Assembly (NCBI GenBank): GCA_000733355.1
Contig: JNVV01000003.1
Span: 372,001 to 436,000 of the forward strand
Direction: 5' to 3'
DNA length: 64,000 nucleotides
From: Falciphora oryzae
Lineage: Eukaryota > Ascomycota > Sordariomycetes > Magnaporthales > Magnaporthaceae
Below the pieces are notes generated by a model. The model made no database searches and was not told where the DNA came from. It saw only the letters and a program-made list of their open reading frames with translations. The position numbers were made by a program, and so were the translations under genes. Shown here piece after piece: positions 54,787-64,000 of the stretch (its first letter is position 1; every line of letters begins with the position of its first letter).

Positions 54787-55336
54787 AGTTACCAGTGCCC
54801 GTCGGGCATCTGCAGCCATGTGGCTCTGCATTGGCCCAGTCGCTGTGCTTTGCCAGGGTGCCATGCTATCGGATGAAAGACCACGAGCGCAACCATGATT
54901 GTCTCTATCGTCTCCTTAGTGAACGAGCGTCCGGGGGGTCTATTTCGCGACCAGCCAACCGCAGCTGTCGCCGGGGCTTCGTGGTATCTCGGCGGAGTTT
55001 CCAAAGCAGGGAATTTGGCCGTCTCGGTAGAGCATGAATCGGTGCAGCAATATTGCTGCCCGCCTCTCGGCCCCTATTTCCGCTCGGCCTACTGCGACAT
55101 TTGGGGAGGGATGCGGTTGTGTGATTGATCATTGTATTGGTGTTCCCGAGCGAGGCACAAAATTTCGTCCGTGCAGCAGCGACTCCGCGATCGTAAAAAC
55201 ACCACTAGTCATGACACATAAAAAGCAAGACTCCTGTCCCCCATGATCTAAATATGCACGCGTTTCGTTTCGTTGACAATCTCATCCTCCCCTAACCTCT
55301 CTTCCGACCGACCGCGCCTCCCGTGCCCGGCACAAC
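54787..55336. other. Intergenic between convergent features
   Basis: 3' flank of the HET pseudogene and of the GST gene. No gene is seen. Confidence 0.5.
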
Positions 55337-56008
55337 TCAGGCGAAAAAAGACTTTGGAGGCGCGGCCCCCAGCGCCAGCTCCAGGTCGGGCTCGCACTTG
55401 ACCATGGCGGTCTTGTACGCCTCCCTCTGGCCGACGTCGGCCAGGAACCTCAGGATGTTAGGGTACTCGCCCAGGTCGAAGGGCGCGAACCGGCGCGCCG
55501 TCGTGAGCGAGAACACGACCATGAGGTCCGCCGCGGTGAACTTGTCGCCGCCGGCGAGCCACTTGTTGTCCTTGAGCCGGTCCTCGAGCTGGCGCAGCGC
55601 GCGGGCGCGCCGGTCTTTCGCCGCGAGCGTGGAGCTGTGGTTGGGCTCGAGGCGCGCCATGCCCATGTAGAGGACGCGCAGCATGGCCGGCTGGAAGGTG
55701 CCGTCGGCCCAATGCCACCAGTACAGGAAGTCGGCGTAGGCCGGGTCCGAGGGCCCGACGAAGAGCCGGCCGCCGCCGTGCCGGTGCGCAATGTACTCGA
55801 TTATAGCGCAGCTCTCGGCTAGTTTGAGGTCGCCGTCCTCGATCACGGGCACCATGCCCGAGGGGTGCAGGGCGACGATCTCGGGCGGGGCGAGGACCGG
55901 TGCCCGCCGGTACTCCTTGAGCTCGTATGGGACTCCCAGCTCCTCGCAGAGCCAGGGGATTCGCTCCGATTGCGAAACATGCATGTGGTGGATTACGATT
56001 GGGGCCAT
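55337..56008 (-). CDS. Glutathione S-transferase, GTT1-like
   Basis: Single exon, 223 residues, starting MAPIVIHHMHVSQSERIPWL. The N-terminal thioredoxin-like half has SQSERIPWLCEELGVPYEL, the cis-Pro region SGMVPVIEDGDLKLAESCAI (Val-Pro, then Glu-Ser that bind glutathione) and IIEYIAHRHG. The C-terminal helical half has LEDRLKDNKWLAGGDKFTAA and the capping Asp after it. This matches fungal Gtt1-like cytosolic or ER-linked GSTs, which join glutathione to electrophiles and peroxides. I use the ATG at 56008; the frame is open further up but without an ATG fitting the family start. A TATA box lies about 155 bases upstream. The neighbour 720 bases away on the same strand is cyanide hydratase. Confidence 0.92.
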   Translation of the reverse strand: MAPIVIHHMHVSQSERIPWLCEELGVPYELKEYRRAPVLAPPEIVALHPSGMVPVIEDGDLKLAESCAIIEYIAHRHGGGRLFVGPSDPAYADFLYWWHWADGTFQPAMLRVLYMGMARLEPNHSSTLAAKDRRARALRQLEDRLKDNKWLAGGDKFTAADLMVVFSLTTARRFAPFDLGEYPNILRFLADVGQREAYKTAMVKCEPDLELALGAAPPKSFFA

Positions 56009-56728
56009 GGCTGCTATGCGGGGTGGTTGTAGAAGTTGTGGTATTATTCGGGCCCTCCGGTGGCCTTTAAGATCTTGTCGATTGTAAACAATAATAGCGA
56101 GAAATGTCAATGTGTTTGACCCATCTCTGCTCTGGGCTTACCCGACCATTCCCTTGCGGCCCTTATATAGCCTCGGTGCATCCACGTCGGCGGTGAATGC
56201 CTCGGTAGCGATGCATAAGCATATCCATCCATCCCACCAGAACCCAGCCGACGGGGTAGCGGTTCCACCATCGGCATGCCAATGCCAGGAATGAATCATA
56301 GCCGACCTTGGACGGCCCTGCAGCATGATCTTCCCACTGGCCGAGGCCACTCGCATAGGCCGGCGGCCAAAGACCACCCCGGCTCGGCTGAGACGGCCCC
56401 GTTTTGCATGACGTCTCGAAACCGATCGGCAACGAAAGTACCGCCGTCGGCCGAAGGAAACTCGGGGATAGCCACGGAGAGAAAAAGGGGGTTACCCCTA
56501 ATTTTTTTTACCTTCCCAATGGCATGTAGTATTGAGGCATGCCAAAACAAACCATTGATGCAGCGGCCGATACGGCAAGCGAAAACTGGACGACAGACAA
56601 TGAATGAGCGGGGTTGATTAATACAACGACCGATATAGATGGAACCAAGGTTATTTACACTACACACTCTACTTGGCTACCAAGCAAGCTGCCCGCCACA
56701 CCGTTTACCCCAACAGTCGTCACCAAAT
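56009..56728. other. Intergenic between GST and cyanide hydratase genes
   Basis: Holds the GST promoter and the 3' flank of the cyanide hydratase gene. No gene is seen. Confidence 0.5.
56161..56170 (-). promoter_or_regulatory. TATA box of GST gene
   Basis: CTATATAAGG on the minus strand, about 155 bases before the ATG at 56008. Confidence 0.55.
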
Positions 56729-58025
56729 TCACAGAGCGTCCGACGTGCCATTGGCGGCCTCCTTGCCGTTGGCCTTGCTGCCAGTGGCAGCGTCCAGGGG
56801 GCGGTCGAGGCCGAGCCTGTGGGCGGTGCTGTACGTCTTGATGCCGCCCTCGGGGTCGGCCTCGGTGATGAGCTCCTTGCGGCGGGTGTCGACGAGGAGG
56901 CGGATCAGGTCCGGGCGCATGTAGTGGCCGGCAAAGTCGGCCAGGACCTTTGTGAGGTGCGTCTCGTCGAGGTCGATGTCGACAAAGAGCAGGCCGTCAA
57001 AGTCCTTGCTCGGCTTGACGACCAGGCTGCCGTCGGGCCGGTAGATGCGCGCGTGCCCGTTGTAGGGGGTCGGGTCCGTCTCGGGCTCGACGCCCTCGGG
57101 CGTGTTCTTGGCCAGGCCCTCGACCGACAGGCGCTGGAAGGGCGCGAGCGTCCAGGCGCCGGCCTCGAGCGCGTACGTGGGCGTGACCAGGTCTGACGCC
57201 GTGTCGGCGTAGTTGGTGGCCGGGTCCGGCTCGACGCGGCGCTCGATGCCCGGGTAGACGGGCCAGGCGGCCACGTGCACCTGCTCGCCGGCGGCGATGT
57301 TGAGCGACTTGAGGAACGGGTTCATGTTCTCCCAGCAGTTGAGCTGGCCGACGCGGCCGATGTCGGTCTGCACGACCGACTGGAACGTGTCGCCGGCGCC
57401 GTCGCCGTAGACGAGCTTCTCGACGTGGGTGGGCTTGATCTTGCGCCGGTGGTTGAGCACCTCGCCGTCGGGTCCGATCAGCACCTGCGCCAGGTACAGC
57501 GTCGCGTGGTCGATCTCGGAGAAGCCCATCGAGACGAAGATCTTGTTGTCCCGGGCCGCCCGGCGGATGCGCCGCATCTCGTCCGAGTCGACGGCGAGCG
57601 AGTTCTCGCGGTACTTCTTGAGCATGGGCAGGCTCTGGAGGTACGTGACCTTCCACATCCAGTAGGGGTAGCCAGGGATCCCTTAGGCACGTCAGCTGCC
57701 AGTTTCGGCAGTGTTGAAACATGAGCTTCGTTTCTTTGCCTCGGATCCACACTTACAGACTTCGGGGAACGCAACGAGCTTGCATCCTGCTTCAGCCGCC
57801 TCGGCGATGAAGTTGATGGTCTTTTGGACACCAGCTTCACGATCGAACCACTAAACAGACTCATGGTTAGATAGCAACATGTGTGAGTGGTGACCCTGCC
57901 CCAGCTTACCCCTGGCTCGGAGGTGACCTTTGGATGAAACAGATGTCAGTAGCTGCCCTTCAGCCTCGGGGGTAGATCTTTAGGGGTTTACTTACAGCCG
58001 CGGCCTTGTACTTGGTGACGGGCAT
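56729..58025 (-). CDS. cht: Cyanide hydratase (nitrilase family)
   Basis: I read complement(join(56729..57681, 57757..57850, 57910..57927, 57996..58025)), 364 residues. The first exon is 30 nt ([10 protein letters not shown]) and the second only 18 nt (VTSEPG). All donors are GTAAGY and the reading frame is kept throughout. The catalytic triad of the nitrilase family is visible: Glu in [16 protein letters not shown], Lys in [14 protein letters not shown] and Cys in [13 protein letters not shown]. The last 50 residues are a Lys/Ala/Gly-rich tail as in other cyanide hydratases. The enzyme turns HCN into formamide and protects fungi from plant cyanide or their own. Members form long helical filaments. 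Length matches the family (about 350-370). Nitrilase proper is less likely given the near-unbroken match to the hydratase motifs. Confidence 0.95.
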
Positions 58026-59339
58026 TTTGGGAGTGAAGGATATCTGAGATGTGATTTTATTGGATGGAGGCCACGAGGAAAACCGCTGGTGTTTCTGATG
58101 TTCTGGATGCCGGGAAAGTGGCGGCCCCGATTTTGGATCTTTCGTCCCCTTTATATACAGGACGCAGATACCCTCGGACCAGCTAAGCGACACCATATTC
58201 AGACGATACCGCGGCCGCCGTACAAACACAGATGTGTTCTCCAGGCTCGCCATCGGCATTTGAGAGGCACGGCCTGATGTCGTCCTGACAAGTGCGTGTG
58301 TAAACCATCTCCCTGGGACGAGCGTTCAAAGCCCGGACCGTGCGGAGAACGCATCTCGGCGTGCACCCTTTTATCACATCGGCACAAGACGTCCGTGACC
58401 CCAAGCACCGGTCCTGCTGGGACGAGGTCTGGGCGAGTGCCAATTTCTCATAGCCACGCAGATTGTGTGCAGGCCCAAGAAATGCGACGTGCCAAAAAGG
58501 GGGGGGTTTACCGAGCAAGTTTTACGAAATCCGGCTGGCCGGGTTTGGCGAGAAGGGGGGCGTGCTGGCCGTCATCAGTCGCCGAACTTTCAAATCCCGC
58601 GACAGAGCACCCGCGGTCCCGCAACGGCAGCGCCCGCCGCGCGGGATGCCGTGCGTTGAATCAGGCCACTAAGTTGCCCGGAGCCGTGGATCGGGTGGTT
58701 TCTCGTAGCGCGCCGCAATTATCCGATTATCGATACCTAGGTATGGCGACGTGCAAGAAGGCGTTCGGTGGCGGTGGACCCCGAGAAAGGGCCGACGAGA
58801 GGCGAGGACAAGGTCCTACAATGAGCAAATGCCGCTTGAATATCAGTGGTTATCGCCTGCCTACAAGCCACCCGACCACCTCCAGGGATCCAGTATCAGG
58901 CGATGGTGATGCTTGACGTTCCGAACTCCGGACACCAGACTTCTCCCCTAGTGATCCTGTTGGTCAAGTCAGGGGCCACAACCGAGCGACCCGCTAGCTG
59001 GAGCATTCGCGTCGACATTGTGGAGGTGAGAGAGAGATAGCCCTGTCTCGGTGTTCGGTATGCCTCGATTCCCTTTCCTTGACGCTGGGCAGATGACACT
59101 GACAAATCACAGCGTGGGTTCCGCCCTTTGATCCCTGTATTCCCGATGGAAAGCAAGCTGTTGCTGTGTCCCTATTTGACGGCAGAAAATTATGATTACT
59201 AGAAACCGCGTACATATGGGCTGGTAGTGGCAGGGTTGATACAGGGAAAGGGTGAGAAGCAATCAAACAATTGATCGATGGCCGTAGGTTCCTCCGTGTG
59301 TCTCAGTCCGTTCGCTCGGGACCTCCTCCCACAATAAAA
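58026..59339. other. Intergenic
   Basis: 1.3 kb. Holds the cyanide hydratase promoter and the 3' flank of the DUF2235 gene. No gene is recognised. Confidence 0.5.
58150..58158 (-). promoter_or_regulatory. TATA box of cyanide hydratase gene
   Basis: A GTATATAAA element on the minus strand, about 125-135 bases before the ATG at 58025. Confidence 0.5.
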
Positions 59340-61446
59340 TCAGCAGCCGGGCTTCTGCTCGGCATAGCGCCAAACATCATGCTTGCCAGTCGTCATCTGG
59401 AGCAGGTACCTCTCCCAGTATCCCACCAAGGGCTCCTCGGGGAGGACCTTGAACTGCGGCAGCTGGTTGACCTCTCCCGGGTTCTTGATGTTCCCGTCGT
59501 TGGCATAGACCCAGCGGAAGAGACTGTCCTTCTCCTTGACGTCGTAGAGCTGGGCCAGCGAGTACTCGTCAATGTCGAGCTCGTTGGTCCTGAACGACGC
59601 GAGCTGCTTCCGCTCCTGCGGGTCGAGGGCGTCGCCCCGCTCGAGCCGCCAGAGGGGCTGGGCGATCTTGTTGCCCTGGATCTTCTCGCCGTCGGCGCCG
59701 ACGAGCGCGTCGCACGTCCACACGCCGGTGTCGTCCATCGACAGGCCCTGGCACGCGAGCCGGACCCGGACGGAGCTGTGGATGCGCTCCGACGTGTTGA
59801 CCAGCGGCTCGTTGAGCGACTTGTTGCTGTCCGGGTCGGTGCGCGTGAAGAGGCCCGGGTGCCGGTTGCTGTGGCCTGCGGCGCTCTGCACGCGGCTCGG
59901 GTACCGCGTCTGGCCGAGGGCCCACGGCCGCGCGAGCGCGAGCGCGGCCTGCTTCGTCTCCTCCGGGTCGTCGGGCTTGACGTGCTTGTGCGTCCTGCAG
60001 TCGTCGTTGCAGTCGGCCGTGTCCCTCTTGGGGAGGGGCTCGACGCTGACGAAAATGGGGTCCCTGGCCCAGTGCTTGGGGGCGCCTGCCCACCAGGATG
60101 CCATACGGGTCGGCAGCTTCATGGCGTCGACCCAGTTAGGGACAAAGGGAAAGGGGTGGGCTGCCGAGTAGTGCAGGCTGGCTTCCAGGACCTGCGTCAT
60201 GCGGGTAAGGTTGAACTCGACGCCGACAGTAGACAGCTGGTCACACATCCCTGATTCAGGAGTTAGTTAGGCATGCCTAATCATAGTAGCGAAAATGGAC
60301 AGACGTACAGGCAAGGGTAATATCGGCGATTTGCTGATCCCACCAGCCGCCGCCAACACCGCCATGATTTCCAGGGAACCACTATAAAGCTTAGTGTCAG
60401 TAAAGTGATAAATGGCATAGGAGAGTATATGAAAGCACAGAAACCCGCGAGCAGCTGTCGCCGCGGCTGAGAACCCCCATCGGACGAGGGACAAGATGCT
60501 AAAAATAAGGGGGAAAACATCAGATATCACTTACAACCTGCTTGAGCTTCGTCTTGGTGTTATCTGGGAGGCGTTCCCAGAGGGCCGGCTTGAACGCATC
60601 TCTTGGCTCGTCGAGTGCTAAAGCCTGGAAAGCATACTCGACCCTGGGGGAGATGCAGGTGCCGCTAAACTTCCACTGCTTAGCAGACCCGCGCAGGCCG
60701 AGCGCCGACACAGGCGGAATGCCAAGCGAGCCCACCGTGTCCCACACAGCTAGCGCCTTGATGGTGATGTCGCGGTCTGGTGCATTGGTGAACGTGTCGC
60801 GTGTCATCTTCCGTCCCTTCAGATAGGCCCTGTAACCCTCCTTCCTCTCGGTGACCCATTCGCTTTTGGCCTTGTACTTTTTGCTGTCGTAAGCAGGGCC
60901 CGCCCACATGTACTCGCTCTCGCTCCTGGACGCGTTTCCGAGGTTCTGGTAGTCTTCGAAGATTTTGTAGAAATAATCCAGCCCGGCCGGGGTGAGGAGG
61001 CCGATGGTGGCGATCATGTCGGCGATGGACCGGGCCGTGAAGGCGCCGCGAGAGAATCCAATCAGGATGATGTCGTCGCCATCGACGTAGTTTGAGCAGA
61101 TGAAGTTGTAGCACTCCCGAACGTTTTCAGCGAGGCCCATTCCAAAGCCACCGCCAGTTAACTGATCTATCTTGAGGACGCCGGTCCCGACTCCAGGATC
61201 GTAGAGCATGACCTGGTGGGTGCCGTCATGACACGTCCTCTTGATAACCCGCGATATGCGAGAAACGTTGGACTGTGGCAGACCTCTGTGTCACATCCTC
61301 TTGTTAGCACCCATCTTCTTGGGACCTATAAGGGGCAGGTAAGCTAGGTAGTGGTACCCTTTGGAGCCCAGTGAGTCCATCCAAGATCCATCGCAGCACA
61401 CGATGATCCGCTTGCGGCTCGAGCCTGTCTGCTCGGTCTGCGCCAT
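59340..61446 (-). CDS. DUF2235 / Tle1-like alpha/beta hydrolase
   Basis: I read complement(join(59340..60250, 60309..60381, 60535..61285, 61358..61446)), 607 residues. It begins MAQTEQTGSSRKRIIVCCDG, where VCCDGSW is the first strand and turn of the domain. Then come SNVSRISRVIKR, YDPGVGTG, the nucleophile motif IILIGFSRGAFTAR (G-x-S-x-G) and ALAVWDTVGSLGIP. After these, YAFQALALDEPRDAFKPALW and VWFPGNHGGVGGGW carry the likely acid and His. The 73-nt third exon carries that last motif. The domain is shared with bacterial type VI phospholipase effectors of the Tle1 group; fungal members are common and mostly unstudied. A lipase or phospholipase role is inferred. No signal peptide is seen. The C-terminal 200 residues are specific to fungi. 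Confidence 0.9.
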
Positions 61447-62358
61447 CGTATCAGTCTCGAGTTCCGCGTTATTGGGTACGGAAAGGCTGAGAATTCCGAC
61501 GATAGATGGTGACGCCGGGAAGGGTCAAAAGCAATATCAAGACACGACAGGGAAGCAAGCGGACAGGAAAGGAGGCAGGGGTACCAGGGGGTAGTGCGAT
61601 AGGGAAAGAAGCTAGGGCGTCAGGAACGACCGGAGGAAAGCACTATCTTATGTATGGCGGCGTGCGAAGGCATCCTGCCGCCCAGTTCGCCATTTTCTGG
61701 AAGTAACACGAGGACACCGAGACCAAGCCCAAGCCCCAAGCCCGGCACCTGTCAGCGGCCTGGCAGGGGCAGCAGGACCGTCGTGCGCTGGGCTCATCCC
61801 TAGCTGCGTTTGCGGCTTGTGTTAGTGCCGCCAAGCTGTTGCTTTTATTGGCGCGTCAGCTGTTGGTGGCAGTTCAGCAGGGTCTGGACGCTGTAGTTGG
61901 ACGGGCACCTTCCCGCCACGGCTGTGCCAGATCGGAGCTGAAAAGACATGCCCCGCCAGTGGGCGTGTGGGCTTTTCGCTGCCTCCCAGGCACCCAAGCC
62001 ACCTATTGATCAATTGGGAATAGCATTCTCACGGCTAGCCCGAGTCCGGGCTCTGAGCTTCGTAGCCGGTGAGAATGCTCATTGACCACATGCACCATCC
62101 ATTCGAAAAGCCTGTCGCAAGCCTTCGGCGGGATCGCAGCGGCCTCACGACGAACGGGGAGGGGAAGACAAAGTAATCGGGCGGATGTGCGGGCGCCCGT
62201 CAACAAATGGGATGGAGCGTGGCACCAGCCCCAACAGCATCAGCACAAGCCAGCGCCTCCGTTTAATAATTTAATTTAATTGGGCCAACCGGGTTCGCCC
62301 AGCTGATACTGCACCTCACCCACACCGGCCTCCGCTTGGCGGCAACCCCGATCTCACA
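61447..62358. other. Intergenic
   Basis: 912 bases with no recognisable gene. Confidence 0.5.
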
Positions 62359-62670
62359 TCAGTCAGCCTGGAGCTCATCCTCGGCGCACAGTCTTGGCTG
62401 CACGTCTCGGTAAGGCTGTGCGCCATAGGGGAACACGACTGAAGTGATCGTGACGTAGTAAAAAGTGCCGGCCTGACCGGCGTTAGGAGGCGCGACACCC
62501 TCCACTATTCCAGCCATATACGACCCCGGGCTCAGATTGCCCCGCGGTAGCACCTTGACACGCTGGCCCGCGTTGAACCGTGTGTTAGCTGGCGCCACAA
62601 ACGACGTGATTGGGGCCGTGAAGCCCAAGCCGAGTCGCTGGGTGAAGTCGTTCAGGTCGAGGCCGACCAT
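62359..62670 (-). CDS. Small hypothetical protein
   Basis: Single exon, 103 residues, starting MVGLDLNDFTQRLGLGFTAP. The middle (RFNAGQRVKVLPRGNLSPGS, then AGIVEGVAP and TFYYVTITSVVF) looks like a small beta-barrel of SH3/Tudor type, judged only by the spacing of Gly, Val and aromatic residues. No signal peptide or membrane helix is seen. A TATA box lies about 145 bases upstream of the ATG, which supports a real gene. I do not recognise the family. Confidence 0.55.
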   Translation of the reverse strand: MVGLDLNDFTQRLGLGFTAPITSFVAPANTRFNAGQRVKVLPRGNLSPGSYMAGIVEGVAPPNAGQAGTFYYVTITSVVFPYGAQPYRDVQPRLCAEDELQAD

Positions 62671-64000
62671 GATGGTGCCGCTGCCTGCTTTCAGGTGATA
62701 GCGAAAAGCTGCAAGAAAAAAATGACAACTAGATAAATAATTGGAAATACGGGGATCTCGAGAATAAAAACACAGACGATTCCTCCGCGAACAAGCTCCA
62801 GCTTTATATGGATATCCACAAGTGACACAGCACACTCAACATCACCGGCTCTTGCTATGTTAGACGTTTGACCTGACATAACGCCTCGCCACGAGTGTTG
62901 ATGTCTCGGACATGCGTGGGCTGCATCACTATGATTACCAGGAACCAGTGAGAAGGAAACGGGAAGTTGCACAAGAGAGGCACAGGAGTTTGATGTAATT
63001 ATCGCGAAACTTTCCAGGCGATCAGGAAAGTTGGCGTTAAATATCAAGGTCAACCCTACCTGATTATCATCCATGCAAATAGAGCCCATTAGGTAATTAT
63101 CTTTGACAATCGTGGCTCTAGTAGCTTGAGTTGAGATCCAGGAAGGTATTCCGAAATAAATGAATATTTTCAGGTTTGCTGTACGGAAACAATTTGTGAA
63201 TATTCATCAGTCCAGCCAAAAATGTCTAGCTAAAAACGAGTAGCCAAAGGTGGGATTGAACTTTAACACGTTAGAAGGACTATAATTAACAGAACTGACT
63301 TCCACGCTTTTCTAGCAAGATGAAGAGGAAATAGTGACTTGAAAACACGTAGTCATGGCTCACTGGCTGTGGACTCTTGTCTCCGTACCAGCAACCGTAC
63401 ATTCACGTGAGCACAGCCGGTATCCTGTTGAATCAAGATGAACCCATATCTCCGCTCTTTTGAGGGGGCCCCTCTGTAACAAGAAAGGCTATGCAAACTG
63501 GTTGGTTAGAATCTGCGACAGAAATAAGCGCGATGTGATTCGGGGGGATGGCCGGCGTGGCGCTGATCTGCACCACCAAGGCACTATGGCCTGCCCGTCT
63601 TCGGCCCGAAGTCGACGGATTCGGCCAGCCATCTTCGTTTTTATCAAGAAAAAGTTCGGGGTGGAAATGCCCGGCATGGTGGTCTGCGTGATGGCCAAGT
63701 CACACATGCACATTTTGCGACCGGAGCACGAAAAGGGCGAAGATCGCAGGGCGCCACGCGCTTGACTGCAGATGCTGGAGTCCAGTGCGTGAAGGCTGCT
63801 GTGTGTGGTCGGCAAACTGAACAGCGGGCAGACAATGGCACAATGGGTCTGGCAGATTGAGGGATTGAGGCCGTGCCGGCAATCAATTGATCTTGGCTTC
63901 CACTCGGCTGATGGTTTTTTTTTCTTGCTGCACTTGGATCGACGTTGCATTTAAAGTGTGCGTTGTCTACTTGGCGCGGCGCAAGATCCGGCCACGTTGG
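62671..64000. other. Intergenic to window end
   Basis: 1.3 kb with no recognisable gene. The part 62,960-63,330 is AT-rich. Confidence 0.45.
62811..62820 (-). promoter_or_regulatory. TATA box of small hypothetical gene
   Basis: CATATAAAGC on the minus strand, about 145 bases before the ATG at 62670. Confidence 0.35.

Noticed and set aside
59340..61446. Bacterial type VI effector, hence contamination or recent transfer
   Set aside because: The gene has three ordinary fungal introns and fungal codon use; the domain is widespread in Ascomycota.
63241..63310. tRNA-like B box (minus strand, GTTCAATCCC)
   Set aside because: No A box or acceptor stem can be folded at the right distance.

Overview
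The window is nuclear DNA of a filamentous ascomycete, most likely a Sordariomycete (Sordariales/Chaetomiaceae type). This is inferred from short introns with GTRAGT donors, CTRAY-type branch sites and YAG acceptors; GC-rich coding against AT-richer spacers; and families typical of Pezizomycotina (SAT4/rhodopsin-type membrane proteins, HET domains, CE5 esterases, ENA-type P-ATPase, cyanide hydratase, DUF7704). Species cannot be fixed from sequence alone. I see no rRNA, tRNA, CRISPR or centromere/telomere signal. All exon boundaries below were read by hand from splice signals and frame continuity.

Region 1 (1.5-16.9 kb) is a housekeeping block. It holds a seven-helix SAT4-type membrane protein, a rhodanese/CDC25-like phosphatase, SmG and an NTR2-type spliceosome-disassembly factor (divergent from one short promoter), a Vps3844-type ER/vacuolar membrane protein divergent from a conserved protein with a mitochondrial-type leader, a BCS1-like AAA ATPase, and a Cys/His protein that resembles a stretched CHORD zinc module.

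Region 2 (18-29 kb) is surface and low-complexity biology. It holds a protein with five ~37-residue repeats, a secreted CE5 esterase with a ~200-residue Pro/Ala/Gly tail encoded by a 33-bp minisatellite, and a Thr/Ser/Pro-rich probable GPI-anchored wall protein. An AT-rich, gene-free stretch and a 4.5 kb intergenic region follow.

Region 3 (33.5-43.6 kb) holds an ENA-type Na+/K+ exporting P-type ATPase, a ZIP metal transporter and an 865-residue protein whose C-terminal domain looks HicA-like in pattern.

Region 4 (44.6-54.8 kb) is a decayed island. It has a multiply frameshifted PrpF-like pseudogene beside a 98-N assembly gap, two small intact genes, a 1.86 kb pogo/Fot1-type transposon with both inverted repeats and TA duplication but a dead transposase, and a broken ankyrin-HET (incompatibility-type) gene just downstream of it. 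Several stops can be explained by CpA-to-TpA change, the signature of RIP.

Region 5 (55-62.7 kb) lies all on the minus strand. It holds a GTT1-like glutathione S-transferase, a cyanide hydratase with an 18-nt microexon, a DUF2235/Tle1-like alpha/beta hydrolase and a 103-residue unknown. The first two could both serve detoxification. No clear biosynthetic cluster is present.
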